Part shown: positions 1 to 8,723 of the stretch, piece by piece
Layout of the letters: every line of letters begins with the position of its first letter
Position numbering within the stretch: position 1 is the stretch's first letter
NCBI RefSeq assembly: GCF_014489515.1
Contig: NZ_CP060782.1
Location: 1,674,001-1,738,000, forward strand
Length of the DNA: 64,000 nt
Direction: 5' to 3'
Origin: Sphingomonas sediminicola
Lineage (GTDB): Bacteria; Pseudomonadota; Alphaproteobacteria; Sphingomonadales; Sphingomonadaceae
Position numbers and translations under genes: made by a program
The notes under the pieces: generated by a model
Seen by the model: only the letters and a program-made list of their open reading frames with translations
Database searches by the model: none
What the model was told of the DNA's origin: nothing

Positions 1-87
1 CGTTGCGGTGGAACTGGTCTAAGCAGAAGACTCGCTGCGGGCTCTCGCAACTGGTAAGTCGCGCCCTACATCAAGGGGAGAGAAGCC

Positions 88-522
88 GTGAAGAAACTCG
101 TGTTGATCGTCGGCATCGCAGCACTCGCAGCTTGCGGTCAGAAGGAAGCTGCGCCCGCAGAGAACGCGGATATGAACGCCGCTGAGGCCAATATGGAAGC
201 GCCGGCTGCGACTCCGGCCGCGTTCCAGCTCAACGAGACGACCTGGACGTTCACCGACAAGGACGGGCAGAAAATTCAGGAATCGGTGGACGCCAACGGC
301 AATTACATCGCCAATTCTGGCGACAAACACGTCGATCACGGCACTGCGGTCATGAAGGACGACAAGGCCTGCTTCACCAGCGCCATGAACAAGGACGGCG
401 AGACCTGCTGGACGACGAAGCCCCTAGAAATCGGACAGTCGTTCGAAACGACCAGCGACAAGGGCGAGAAGCTGACCGTTACGCGGGTCGCTTACACCCC
501 GCTGACGATGCCGGCGGGCTAA
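88..522 (+). CDS. small secreted lipoprotein of unknown function
   Basis: A 144-residue protein with a lipoprotein signal: MKK, a short hydrophobic stretch, then the lipobox LAAC with the lipidated Cys at about residue 16. An Ala/Glu/Asn/Pro-rich spacer follows, and a C-terminal domain of about 90 residues contains two cysteines (CFTS and CWTT). I chose the GTG at 88 because an AAGGGGAG ribosome site lies about ten bases upstream and the signal peptide starts there. It is probably anchored to the inner leaflet of the outer membrane. It converges on the ridA-type gene, with a shared hairpin between them. No family with known function was recognised. Confidence 0.8.
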   Translation: MKKLVLIVGIAALAACGQKEAAPAENADMNAAEANMEAPAATPAAFQLNETTWTFTDKDGQKIQESVDANGNYIANSGDKHVDHGTAVMKDDKACFTSAMNKDGETCWTTKPLEIGQSFETTSDKGEKLTVTRVAYTPLTMPAG

Positions 523-540
523 ATACTCGAGATGGCGAAA

Positions 541-563
541 CGCGGGCCTATTTCGGGCCCGCG
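541..563. terminator. bidirectional hairpin between the lipoprotein and ridA-like genes
   Basis: An 8-bp perfect G/C stem (541-548 with 556-563) has a 7-base loop. It sits between convergent genes and overlaps the last codons of the minus-strand gene. The position fits a shared intrinsic terminator, although no long T run follows on either strand. Confidence 0.55.
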
Positions 564-1000
564 TAAGCCATGCACTCCAGCTCCAGCTCCGCGCCGAGGG
601 CGAGACCGTTCGCACCGAACGCGCTGCGCGCCGGCAGCTTTCCGGCAGGGAAGTAAGGCACGTAAACGGCGTTGAACGCCGGCCAGTTCTTCATGTCGGC
701 GATCATCACCGTGCACTTGAACACGTCGCTCCAGCCGAGGCCCCTGGCCTTCAGCGCGCCGCCGATATTCTCCATAGTCTGCTTGGCCTGGCCCTCGAAG
801 GTCGGTGGCAGCTTGCCGTCAGCCTGGATGCCGATCTGACCGGAAAGGTAAAGTACGTCGCCCACGCGAACCGCGGTCGAAAATGGCGCAGGACGCCCGT
901 TCAGTTCCGGCGCGGGGAAATATTCGACGGCGGGGCGCTGGGCCCGAGCATTCACAGCCGTGGCGCCGAGCAGCGCAACCAAGGCAATCGCATATTTCAT
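548..1000 (-). CDS. exported RidA/YjgF-family protein
   Basis: A 150-residue RidA-family protein whose fold normally deaminates reactive enamine/imine intermediates. The core has the family pattern: GRPAPFSTAVRVGDVLYLSGQIG near the start, then LKARGLGWSDVFKCTVMI, and a C-terminal RSAFGANGLALGAELELE block. The residues before the domain (MKYAIALVALLGATAVNARA) look like a signal peptide, so this copy is probably periplasmic rather than cytoplasmic. The start at 1000 has a GGAGG site just upstream and removes an implausible Arg-rich extension. It is the last gene of the minus-strand group that begins with nitronate monooxygenase, 14 bases after the SH3 gene. Confidence 0.85.
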   Translation of the reverse strand: MKYAIALVALLGATAVNARAQRPAVEYFPAPELNGRPAPFSTAVRVGDVLYLSGQIGIQADGKLPPTFEGQAKQTMENIGGALKARGLGWSDVFKCTVMIADMKNWPAFNAVYVPYFPAGKLPARSAFGANGLALGAELELECMAYAGPK

Positions 1001-1014
1001 TCCCGCCTCCCCGT

Positions 1015-1495
1015 TCAGTCGATGACTTCGCCCTCGCTCACGCCCCAGATGTCTGAGACGCGGATATAGCCTTCGCGCTTTCCGACCGCGATGTGACACC
1101 AGCCGTTGCCGCAATGCTCGATGTGTCCGACCACGCCCTGTTCGGCGTTGAAGCGCACGCGGCTCGCCCCATCCGCCTTCGCGTGAATCGGACGCGGATC
1201 GCCGGGCTTCACGATCGCCGTGCGGCGGTCGCTGAGCAGCGACACGAGCATCCAGCCCTGTGTGCCCTCGGGGTCCTCGATCATGCGCCAGTTCGGATAG
1301 GTCTTCACGACGCGGATCGGCAGGTCGCGACGCTTGTAGAGCCAGATACCGGGATAATTGCGCCCGGGCCGGTGCGCATCATCGCTTCGCCCGACGCGAT
1401 CGAGGCCCAGTAGGGCGGTTTCTTGTCCTGCGCGACGGCCGGGACGGCCAGACTCAACGCGACTAACGCCAACAGCCCCGTCTCACGAAGATCAC
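1015..1495 (-). CDS. exported SH3-like domain protein, frame broken twice
   Basis: The C-terminal 97 residues form a bacterial SH3-like module (KTYPNWRMIEDPEGTQGWML, then SRVRFNAEQGVVGHIEHC and a C-terminal EGYIRVSDIWGV). The N-terminal half is readable in another frame and gives a signal peptide followed by WASIASGEAMMRTGPG, the usual start of this family. One base seems lost near 1360, after the GPG motif, and another in the G run near 1479. With both restored, the gene starts at the GTG at 1495, overlapping the stop of the nitronate monooxygenase gene (GTGA). SH3b proteins of this kind are thought to bind cell-wall ligands; no substrate can be deduced. Confidence 0.7.
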
Positions 1496-2898
1496 GCTCC
1501 CGTCAGGATCCTGTCCACCAACTGCTTCACCGTGGGGACGAAGCCGTTGGAATAGAACGGGTCGGTCTTGAAGCGGAAGGCCGCGTGACCCGCGAACATC
1601 AGATTTTTCTCGACAGGACCGCCATGTGCGATGTCCTGCAGCGTCTTCTGGATGCAGAAGCTGCGCGGATCGGCGAGCCGACCGGTCGAGTTCTTCTCAT
1701 TGTCCGCCCAGGACGAGAAAGAGCACTGGCTGAGGCAGCCCATGCACTCCGCCTGGTCGTGGCGGATCTGGTTCTTCTCATCCGTCGTGACGAAGATCAG
1801 CGTCTCGTCGGGCGTCTTCAGCGCCTCGGTATAGCCGGCGGCAAACCACTCGCGCGCGTGCTGCAGGTCGCCCTTGGTGACCCAGTAACCGCGCTTCTTG
1901 CCGACGCCGACATCGAGCTCGAAATGATGGTCGCCGAGCGGCTCCTTGGTGAAAGCGATCTGGCGATGCGAGCGCTCCTCGAGCGCCCGCAGGAATGGGT
2001 TGCGGACGGCCGACGAATAGAAGCCGGTCGGCGAGAAGCGGTGAAGAAGGACATCGCCCTCTTCCAGGTTCATCAGCCGCGCCTTCCACTCCGGCGGGAT
2101 CGGGCTTTCCTGCGTCAGCAGCGGGCGCGTTCCGAACTGGAAAGCGACCTGGCCGAGTTCCGGATTGTCGATCCAGTTCTCCCATTCGTCGAGACGCCAG
2201 ACCCCGCCGGCCATGACGATCGGGACGCTGTCGGCGATGCCATTCTCACGCATTGTCGCGCGCAAGGCCGCGACGCGCGGATACGGGTCCTGCGGAGCGC
2301 GCGGGTCCTCGGCGTTCGAAAGCCCATTGTGCCCGCCTGCCAGCCACGGATCCTCGTAAACCACTGCCGCGAGCCAATCCGCAGCCTTGTGATAGGCGCG
2401 CTTCCACAGCGCGCTGAACGCACGCGCGGAGCTGATGATCGGAAGATAGTTCACACCGTAGGACGCTGCGATCTCGCTCAGCTTGTACGGCATGCCCGCG
2501 CCGCAGGTGACGCCGGTGACGAGACCCTTCGTGCGCTCCAGGACGCCATGAAGGACGCGCTGTGCGCCGCCCATTTCCCAAAGGACGTTGATATTGATCG
2601 CGCCCTTGCCGCCGGCGAGATCGTAGGCGCGCTGCACCTGCGCGACCGCGCCGTCGATGGCGAACTTGATCAGCTCCTCGTGGCGTTCCCGCCGGGTCAT
2701 ACCCTTGTAGATTTGCGGGATTATCCGGCCTTCGGGATCATAGCTGTCGGCATTGACCGCTGAGACCGTTCCGACTCCGCCGGCAGCCGCCCATGCGCCC
2801 GAGCTCGCGTGATTGGTCGCCGAAACGCCCTTGCCGCCCTCGATCAGTGGCCAAACCTCGCGGCCACCGTAAAGAATGGGCTGCAGCCCCTTGAACAA
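1492..2898 (-). CDS. nitronate monooxygenase (2-nitropropane dioxygenase family)
   Basis: A 468-residue FMN-dependent TIM-barrel enzyme of the NMO/NPD family, which oxidises alkyl nitronates to carbonyl compounds and nitrite. Visible marks are the N-terminal LQPILYGGREVWPLIEGGKG, the glycine-rich VTGVTCGAGMPYKLSEIA loop, and the phosphate-binding region PIVMAGGVWRLDEW followed by GQVAFQFGTRPLLT. The C-terminal segment has a cysteine cluster (ECMGCLSQCSFSSW), seen in the longer members of the family. I prefer the TTG at 2898 (LFKGLQPILYGG) because it has a GGGAGA site and starts at the domain; the upstream extension is unlike the family. It heads an operon with the SH3 and RidA-type genes. Confidence 0.87.
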   Translation of the reverse strand: MFKGLQPILYGGREVWPLIEGGKGVSATNHASSGAWAAAGGVGTVSAVNADSYDPEGRIIPQIYKGMTRRERHEELIKFAIDGAVAQVQRAYDLAGGKGAININVLWEMGGAQRVLHGVLERTKGLVTGVTCGAGMPYKLSEIAASYGVNYLPIISSARAFSALWKRAYHKAADWLAAVVYEDPWLAGGHNGLSNAEDPRAPQDPYPRVAALRATMRENGIADSVPIVMAGGVWRLDEWENWIDNPELGQVAFQFGTRPLLTQESPIPPEWKARLMNLEEGDVLLHRFSPTGFYSSAVRNPFLRALEERSHRQIAFTKEPLGDHHFELDVGVGKKRGYWVTKGDLQHAREWFAAGYTEALKTPDETLIFVTTDEKNQIRHDQAECMGCLSQCSFSSWADNEKNSTGRLADPRSFCIQKTLQDIAHGGPVEKNLMFAGHAAFRFKTDPFYSNGFVPTVKQLVDRILTGA

Positions 2899-2982
2899 CT
2901 CGTCTCTCCCGTTTCGCGCGCTATATAGGCCCTGTTGCGGACATTTCTGCAAAAATCCACCGATTCACGGACATAACGAAAC

Positions 2983-3006
2983 GGGCCGGGAATCGCTTCC
3001 CGGCCC
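2983..3006 (-). terminator. terminator of the Tyr/Gly-repeat protein gene
   Basis: A 10-bp perfect stem, GGGCCGGGAA paired with TTCCCGGCCC around a TCGC loop, lies 27 bases past the stop of the minus-strand gene at 3034. On the minus strand it is followed by GTTTCGTT, a moderately T-rich tail. Confidence 0.75.
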
Positions 3007-3033
3007 GCCTTGCTTGTCATTCTGGGATTTGGC

Positions 3034-3624
3034 TTAGCAGCGGCCCTTGGCAACCTGGCTGCCGACGACCGCGCCGAGAGCGCCGCCGATCAGAGCACCG
3101 GTCGTGCGATCGCCGGTCCGATAACCGTAGCGATCGCGCCCGCTTGCAACCTGCGATCCGACGACCGCACCCAGCGCACCGCCGACGAGCGCGCCGGTGG
3201 TCGAGTTACCGCAGCGGTATCGGCTGCCGTAGTAGTTGTTGCTGTAGTAGCCGTTGTTGTAGCCGCCGCCATAGTAAGGCGAACCGTACGAGCTGTACCC
3301 ACCGTAATAGGGCGATCCGCCGTAGTAGCTGCTGCCGTAGTACGGCGAGCCGCCATAGTAGCTCGAACCATAATAAGGGGAGCCCGAGTAACGCGACCCA
3401 TAGTAGCGCGTGCCCGAATAGCGCGACCCGTAATAAGGCGACGACGATACGTAACGCGTGCGGACAGGCGCGCCACCGTAGTAGGACGAGCCGTAATAGC
3501 GCGCCTTCTGGGCTCGCTTCTGCGCCTTCTTCCACGACTTCTGGCCATGATCCTTGGCCGACGCGACGGTCGGAGTGACAACCATGGATGCCGCGGCAAG
3601 CGCGAGCAGGGAATTCCTCAACAT
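3034..3624 (-). CDS. secreted Tyr/Gly/Ser-repeat protein with two glycine-zipper segments
   Basis: A 196-residue protein with a signal peptide (MLRNSLLALAAASMVV to ASA), a basic linker (KKAQKRAQKARYYG) and about 90 residues of degenerate YYGS/YYGG/RYSG repeats. The C-terminus carries two near-identical TTGALVGGALGAVVGSQVA segments, the pattern of glycine-zipper 2TM domains that insert in the outer membrane. The start at 3624 follows a GAGGAG site and removes a non-conserved 11-residue extension. Monocistronic, with its own terminator. A surface or envelope-stabilising role is possible by analogy with other glycine-zipper proteins, but nothing here proves it. Confidence 0.8.
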   Translation of the reverse strand: MLRNSLLALAAASMVVTPTVASAKDHGQKSWKKAQKRAQKARYYGSSYYGGAPVRTRYVSSSPYYGSRYSGTRYYGSRYSGSPYYGSSYYGGSPYYGSSYYGGSPYYGGYSSYGSPYYGGGYNNGYYSNNYYGSRYRCGNSTTGALVGGALGAVVGSQVASGRDRYGYRTGDRTTGALIGGALGAVVGSQVAKGRC

Positions 3625-3721
3625 CGAAATACTCCTCGAATACGCGGCCACGCTCAAAAGGCGCGGCGTCTTGACGCCACCTGCTGCGCGTTATGGGCTG
3701 TCTGCGTCCTGAATGAGGTTG

Positions 3722-4579
3722 TCAGGAATTCGGCAGCTGGAGCGAGTAGTCGAGGCCGATGTCGACGGATGGGGCAGATTGAGTGATCCGTCCGACGGAA
3801 ATGTAATTCACTCCAGTCTCGGCGATGGCGCGGATGGTGTCGAGATTGACCCCGCCCGACGCCTCCAGCGGCACGCGCCCGGCCACCAGCGCCACTGCTT
3901 CGCGAAGGACCTGCGGAGACATATTGTCCAGCAGCAGCCGGTCCGCGCCCGCCTCGAGCGCTGGCTCGATCTGGTCGATCCGGTCGACCTCGACCTGGAC
4001 CGGAAAGCCGGTATCCGCGGCCTTTGCAGCACGCACGGCCTGCGCGACGCCACCGGCGACTGCAACGTGATTGTCCTTGATCAGAAGCCCGTCATCGAGC
4101 CGCATCCGGTGGTTCTCGGCGCCGCCCATCCGCGCTGCATATTTCTCGAGAAGGCGGAGGCCAGGAATGGTTTTCCGCGTGTCGAGGAGGATTGCGCCGG
4201 TCCCTGCGATCCTGTCGACATATTGGCGCGTCAGCGTCGCAATCCCCGATAGATGCTGAAGCGTGTTGAGCGCCGATCGCTCGGCGCCGAGCATTGCGCG
4301 GGCATTGCCCTCGAGACGAAGCAGGTCGTTGCCCTTCTCGACGCTGTCCCCGTCCTTCACGAGCTTCTCGAAACGCACGTCGCGGTCGAGTGCCCGGAAG
4401 AAGGCAATCGCAATGTCGAGACCGGCAATGGTGATCGGCTGACGGCAGTTCATTTCCGCAGTGAAGCGAGCTTCAGCACCGATCGTCGCGGCCGATGTGA
4501 TGTCGCCGCCCGAGCCCATATCTTCGGCAAGCACGCGGCGGACGAACTCGGTCACATCGAATTGGGGATCAACGGCCAT
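3722..4579 (-). CDS. nadC: nicotinate-nucleotide pyrophosphorylase (carboxylating)
   Basis: A 285-residue, full-length quinolinate phosphoribosyltransferase, which makes nicotinate mononucleotide from quinolinate and PRPP in de novo NAD synthesis. Family motifs are clear: EDMGSGGDITSAATI near the start, the RSALNTLQHLSGIATLT helix, the active-site LDTRKTIPGLRLLEKYA segment, then GGAENHRMRLDDGLLIKDNH and a C-terminal EASGGVNLDTIRAIAETGVNYISVG phosphate loop. The frame is intact. nadA and nadB are not in the window. Confidence 0.95.
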   Translation of the reverse strand: MAVDPQFDVTEFVRRVLAEDMGSGGDITSAATIGAEARFTAEMNCRQPITIAGLDIAIAFFRALDRDVRFEKLVKDGDSVEKGNDLLRLEGNARAMLGAERSALNTLQHLSGIATLTRQYVDRIAGTGAILLDTRKTIPGLRLLEKYAARMGGAENHRMRLDDGLLIKDNHVAVAGGVAQAVRAAKAADTGFPVQVEVDRIDQIEPALEAGADRLLLDNMSPQVLREAVALVAGRVPLEASGGVNLDTIRAIAETGVNYISVGRITQSAPSVDIGLDYSLQLPNS

Positions 4580-4611
4580 GAGGCGGCTCTAAGCGAGCAG
4601 CCGCCACGTCG

Positions 4612-5463
4612 CTAGTGCGCGGGCTCGTCGTGCGTCGTTTCCGCGCCCGCCAAGCGCCAATGGTCGCCGTCCAGCTCGAATCTCTGGGCCGTGCTGGACT
4701 CGAACTTTTCGCCGCTCCAGGTCTGAAGCGTCAGCGTGACGCCTTCCGCCTCGATATCGATCCGGTTGAAGCTTTGTTCTTCGTCGCGCAACCGGGTCGA
4801 CGTCGCCGTTCCCGCCTGGACGACAAGCGCTGGGCCAGCGCGAGTAACGAGGTCGCGAGCGCTGTGGGTCGACGCAGTGTGATGATGGCCCGCAAGCAGC
4901 ATGTCGACGCCGGCGTCCGCCGCTGCGTCAAGTGCGAGTTCGCTTCTCCCGGCGGCTCGCTCCACGTCGCCCGTCTCGCCCACCGGCAAGGCGAACAACG
5001 GGTGGTGGGTAACGAGCACTCGCAGCGAATTGGGATTGCTGCGGTCGAACGTCTCCCGAATGAACTTCAGCTGCTCGTGACTGATCCGGCCGTCCTTGAA
5101 CGTCAGCGACCGCGCCGTGTTGATCCCGAGCAGGCTGACTCCGGGAAGCTCGTGAAACGGGCAAAGCGTCTCGTCGATGAACCGCCTGTAGCGCGTCAGC
5201 GGGGACAGGAATCGGCGGAAGACGTCGTACAGCGGCACGTCGTGATTGCCGGGCACCGCGAGCACGTCATGGCCGGCCTCGCGCAGTCGGTCGAGAAATT
5301 CGCAAGCTTCCTTGAACTGCTCGATCCGCGCGCGTTGGGTGAAGTCCCCGCTGATGACGACGAGGTCGGGCTTCTCCTCGTCAACGCGCTGCGCGACGGC
5401 CTCGACAAGTTTCGGGTCATGCGCACCGAAGTGCAGGTCAGACAAATGGATTAGGCGAGCCAT
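4612..5463 (-). CDS. calcineurin-like metallophosphoesterase
   Basis: A 283-residue protein with the metal-binding blocks of the calcineurin-like phosphoesterase fold: LIHLSDLHFG (residues 4-13), VVISGDFTQ, VPGNHD, VLVTHHPLFA and LLAGHHHT. The order D-x-H, GD, GNHD, H, GHxH is complete, so it should be catalytically active with two metals. Members include cyclic-nucleotide, lipid and protein phosphodiesterases, so the substrate cannot be assigned. The start at 5463 (MARLIHLSDLH) is chosen over an upstream one because the domain begins there. It lies 32 bases downstream of nadC on the same strand and may share its transcript. Confidence 0.88.
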   Translation of the reverse strand: MARLIHLSDLHFGAHDPKLVEAVAQRVDEEKPDLVVISGDFTQRARIEQFKEACEFLDRLREAGHDVLAVPGNHDVPLYDVFRRFLSPLTRYRRFIDETLCPFHELPGVSLLGINTARSLTFKDGRISHEQLKFIRETFDRSNPNSLRVLVTHHPLFALPVGETGDVERAAGRSELALDAAADAGVDMLLAGHHHTASTHSARDLVTRAGPALVVQAGTATSTRLRDEEQSFNRIDIEAEGVTLTLQTWSGEKFESSTAQRFELDGDHWRLAGAETTHDEPAH

Positions 5464-5513
5464 TGAACAGCAACGCGCTGGCGACGCCACGGTTCACCGC
5501 TTAAACGACAGTC

Positions 5514-6590
5514 ATGGATCGGACCGAGGCGAACAGCGGCACACGGGAAGTTTCCGAGCGGCTTCGCTTCGACGAAGCTGCCCTGGATCGCTGGCTATCC
5601 GAGCATATCCCCAATGGCGCGCACGGCGGACCAATAAAGGTCAGCCAGTTCAAGGGCGGGCAATCCAATCCAACCTACCGGATCGACACGTTCCGATCCG
5701 CATTCGTCCTCCGGCGGAAACCACCGGGCACGCTCCTGCCTGGCGCTCATGCTGTTGAGCGCGAATACCGCGTGCTTGCAGCGCTCGGAGCGCAGGGTTT
5801 TCCGGTCCCGAAAGTCTACGGGCTGTGCGAAGACGAGAGCGTAATCGGCACGGCTTTCTACGTCATGGACATGGTGCCGGGACGGATCGTCTGGGAAGCG
5901 CATTTCCCCGGCATGAGCCGCGAGGAGCGCGCCGCGCACTTCGATGCGATGAATGCAACCATTGCACAACTCCACGGCTACGATCCTGAAGCGGTCGGGC
6001 TGGGCGACTATGGCAAGGCGACCGGCTTCGTCGAACGCCAGGTCGCGCGCTGGTCGAAGCAATACCTCGGCGACACGGACGCGGGGCGCGTCCCCGCCAT
6101 GGACAGGCTTGTAGACTGGCTCGGCAAGCATTTGCCGCCTGACAGCGGCCGCTCCAGCGTCGTCCACGGCGACTATCGCTGCGACAACATGATCTTCGAT
6201 GCGGAGACACCAGTGGTCCGCGCGGTGCTCGACTGGGAGCTGTCGACGCTCGGCGATCCGGCGGCCGACTTCACCTACCACCTGCTCATGTACCGAATGC
6301 CCGGCGGGCCGAACTTCAGCGGGCTTGCCGGTCTCGACCTCGAAGCGCTCGGCATCCCGTCGGAGAACGATTACGTCGCCGCCTACTGCCGCCGGACCGG
6401 TCGCGATCATTTGCCCAACAAGGATTATCTGATCGTCTTCTGCCTGTTCCGGCTCGCCGCCATTCTCCACGGCATCAAAGGCCGCCTCGCGCGCGGCAAT
6501 GCGTCGTCAGCGCATGCGGCGCAGATGGTGGAGCGGCTGGAACCGCTGGCCGAACTCGCTCTGTCGGAAACGCGGAATGCTCGGCTTTAG
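5514..6590 (+). CDS. APH-fold phosphotransferase (ACAD10/11-like kinase)
   Basis: A 358-residue protein of the aminoglycoside-phosphotransferase/choline-kinase fold. The nucleotide loop region is GGQSNPTYRI (about 49-58) and the lysine-equivalent strand FVLRRKPPG. The catalytic loop reads VVHGDYRCDNMIFD, and the metal-binding Asp lies in AVLDWELSTLGDPAADF. This subgroup resembles the kinase domain of ACAD10/ACAD11, which phosphorylates 4-hydroxyacyl-CoA before dehydrogenation. No acyl-CoA dehydrogenase is adjacent here, so the substrate is inferred only from family resemblance. The frame is intact and the start is the first ATG after the divergent metallophosphoesterase. Confidence 0.85.
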   Translation: MDRTEANSGTREVSERLRFDEAALDRWLSEHIPNGAHGGPIKVSQFKGGQSNPTYRIDTFRSAFVLRRKPPGTLLPGAHAVEREYRVLAALGAQGFPVPKVYGLCEDESVIGTAFYVMDMVPGRIVWEAHFPGMSREERAAHFDAMNATIAQLHGYDPEAVGLGDYGKATGFVERQVARWSKQYLGDTDAGRVPAMDRLVDWLGKHLPPDSGRSSVVHGDYRCDNMIFDAETPVVRAVLDWELSTLGDPAADFTYHLLMYRMPGGPNFSGLAGLDLEALGIPSENDYVAAYCRRTGRDHLPNKDYLIVFCLFRLAAILHGIKGRLARGNASSAHAAQMVERLEPLAELALSETRNARL

Positions 6591-6650
6591 GGGCGGCGCG
6601 AATGTCCGCTTTCGACCCAAAGCTGACCCGAGCCGTTGGCAGCGTGAAGA

Positions 6651-7475
6651 TCAAACGCCCATTAACTGCCGCGCCGTCGCGTGCCACCACGGTGTGTCCC
6701 ACAGCAGGTTGATCAGGACTGCCGTCGGCACATAGACCGCCAGCCAGATCCCGTAGGCCTCGTGCACCCGCCGATTCCGGATCACATCCCAGACGAACAT
6801 CGGGGATGCCGCGAGCAGCACATAAAGCTGCAGGGAAATCGGACTCCCGGGCATCGTTTCCGGCAGCGCCGTGATCCTTACAATCCCCGCGGCCAGCGGA
6901 ATTGCCGTGGCGAGAAACATCATCCGCTTGTGAAGCCCCGCATTGCTCAGGCGAGCCTTGAAGGCGATGGCCAGGAAAAGCGGAAACAGCAAACCAACCT
7001 GAATCTGCATCAGCATGATGTCGTCCAGCTCCGATGCGCGCTCCAGCAACCTCTCACGCATCGCGGGCGGCCCGAAGTGCGCGCCCTGCCACACCTGGTG
7101 ATAGATCGTCGGGACGAGCACCAGACCTACGGCCACCAGGAGAGTCGCTAGCAAGAACCCGAGCACGCCAAGCCGCATGTGATATTCGCGCCGACCCGTC
7201 GCCATCAGCCAGGACTGCGCCAACAGCGTCAGCAGGAAAGACCCCATCACCACCGCATGCATGTGCAGCACCAGCGGGAACGGCGGGCGAGCCCCCGCCT
7301 GGACCATGCCCACCTTCATGATCGAATCCGGGATGAACCCCGTGAGTACGATCGCGATGAACCAGCCCGCCATGACCACGAAGATCCAGCGGTCCAGCGC
7401 ATGCGCCCGCGGCGTCCCGGACAATAGGTCCGGCCGGCGCTCCTTAAGCGAAAAGCGGTCTGCAACAGTCGCCAT
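6651..7475 (-). CDS. multi-pass membrane protein, paralogue of the 43.5 kb gene
   Basis: A 274-residue integral membrane protein with about seven hydrophobic segments. Conserved-looking features include LVLHMHAVVMGSFLLTLLAQSWLMATGRREYHMRLG, with paired His and a GRRxxHxxLG motif, and LHKRMMFLATAIPLAAGI. The same pattern (LHG..LFTLWM..QTQLVAAGRRDIHMKLG) occurs in the gene at 43484-44233, so the two are paralogues. The start at 7475 has a GAGGGGG site just upstream. I recognise the architecture from proteobacterial genomes but not a function. The histidines could bind haem or metal, which is speculation. Confidence 0.75.
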   Translation of the reverse strand: MATVADRFSLKERRPDLLSGTPRAHALDRWIFVVMAGWFIAIVLTGFIPDSIMKVGMVQAGARPPFPLVLHMHAVVMGSFLLTLLAQSWLMATGRREYHMRLGVLGFLLATLLVAVGLVLVPTIYHQVWQGAHFGPPAMRERLLERASELDDIMLMQIQVGLLFPLFLAIAFKARLSNAGLHKRMMFLATAIPLAAGIVRITALPETMPGSPISLQLYVLLAASPMFVWDVIRNRRVHEAYGIWLAVYVPTAVLINLLWDTPWWHATARQLMGV

Positions 7476-7687
7476 GGCTTGTCCCCCTCGCCTCTCTCGA
7501 CTGGCCTTGGTCTGTATCACAACATTCGAACGGCGACACGCGCCTTGCCAGTGCCGCTTAGTTCCCCGGTTTGAAGCCATGCACGCGAGGGCTGGCCAAC
7601 TCTCTCGGTTCGCCCCATTGGTAACATAAGCCGAGTGTCAGCTTTCGACCCATTGCGGACATTAGGGTCGACCGTCATTCTCGCCGC

Positions 7688-8038
7688 ATGCTTTACCTCG
7701 CACTCAAAGCGGCACTTTCAGGTGTCCTGATCGCCATAATCTCAGAAGTCTCAAAGCGTTACCCAGGCATAGGCGGTCTGATTGCATCGCTGCCCTTGGT
7801 TTCCGTCCTCGGCATGATCTGGCTTTGGCGAGATAAGCCCGACGTTGAGAACATGGCGTCGCACGTCGAGGCGACCTTCTGGTTTGTTCTTCCGTCCCTG
7901 CCGATGTTCCTGCTCATTCCGTGGCTCCTGCGGAATGGGACATCGTTCTGGTTGGCGCTGCTAATCGGTTGTGCGGCGACAATCGCTTTCTATTCGGCAA
8001 TGATTGCCATCGGACCGAAGTTTGGGCTGCGGCTCTGA
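7688..8038 (+). CDS. small membrane protein, DUF3147 type
   Basis: A 116-residue protein with four hydrophobic segments and the family sequence ISEVSKRYPGIGGLIASLPLVS near its N-terminus, followed by MIWLWRDKPDVENMASHV. This matches the DUF3147 family of four-helix inner-membrane proteins, for which no function is known. The gene stands alone between the divergent membrane protein and the ECF sigma gene. Confidence 0.75.
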   Translation: MLYLALKAALSGVLIAIISEVSKRYPGIGGLIASLPLVSVLGMIWLWRDKPDVENMASHVEATFWFVLPSLPMFLLIPWLLRNGTSFWLALLIGCAATIAFYSAMIAIGPKFGLRL

Positions 8039-8120
8039 AACGTCCGCTTTCCATCCGAGGCAGTGGCCCCGATACGAATACGGGTTGCGGAACGGACCCG
8101 ATCGCTGCTTCTGGGGATGA

Positions 8121-8723
8121 ATGTCGCTGGTCCAACCTGCTGGATTGACCGGAACCCTCGAGGCACGGCGCGGAGACCTTCGCCGGTTCCTGATTGCGAG
8201 GACAGGCAGCGAGGCTGATGCAGACGATCTGCTGAGCGAGCTCTGGATCAAGGCCAATTCGGTCCAGCCGGGTCCGGTCTCCAATCCGGGCAGCTACCTT
8301 TTCAAGATGGCCAATAATCTCGTACTCGACAGGCTTCGCGAAACCAGTCGCCGCCAGCGGCGCGAAGGCGACTGGATCGCAGAGCAACGCGGCAGCCACG
8401 CCCTCGTGGAAGAGCCCGCCGATCCGGCGTCCAGCGCCGAGAAAATGCTCATCGAACGGGACGAGCAGAATCGGCTGACTGAAGCGATCGACCAACTGCC
8501 CGCCGGGGCCCGCCGCGTGCTCCGAATGCATAAGCTGGAAGGGCTCGGCCATGCCGAGATCGCCGCTCAACTGGGGATAAGCAAAAGCGCCGTCGAGAAG
8601 CATATGGCCTTGGCCATGGCGCATCTCCGCAGAATCCTGACGACTGAGGCGGAGCCCGGTCCGCGGCGTCTAGAAATCAACAAGGGAGGTCCGGCCGAGG
8701 GAGGCAAGGACTTGAAATCATGA
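8121..8723 (+). CDS. ECF RNA polymerase sigma factor, FecI-type
   Basis: A 200-residue ECF sigma factor. Region 2 is seen in DADDLLSELWIKANSV and GSYLFKMANNLVLDRLRE, and region 4 in AIDQLPAGARRVLRMHKLEGLGHAEIAAQLGISKSAVEKHM, a helix-turn-helix for the -35 element. Its stop overlaps the start of the FecR-type gene by ATGA, and a TonB receptor with an STN domain follows. That is the classic cell-surface signalling arrangement: ligand-loaded receptor to FecR to sigma to receptor operon. It therefore probably controls the downstream biosynthetic genes too. The frame is intact. Confidence 0.92.
   Translation: MSLVQPAGLTGTLEARRGDLRRFLIARTGSEADADDLLSELWIKANSVQPGPVSNPGSYLFKMANNLVLDRLRETSRRQRREGDWIAEQRGSHALVEEPADPASSAEKMLIERDEQNRLTEAIDQLPAGARRVLRMHKLEGLGHAEIAAQLGISKSAVEKHMALAMAHLRRILTTEAEPGPRRLEINKGGPAEGGKDLKS

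Noticed and set aside
2..22. Possible tail of an upstream plus-strand gene (VAVELV then TAA)
   Set aside because: Only six codons are inside the window, too few to support a gene.
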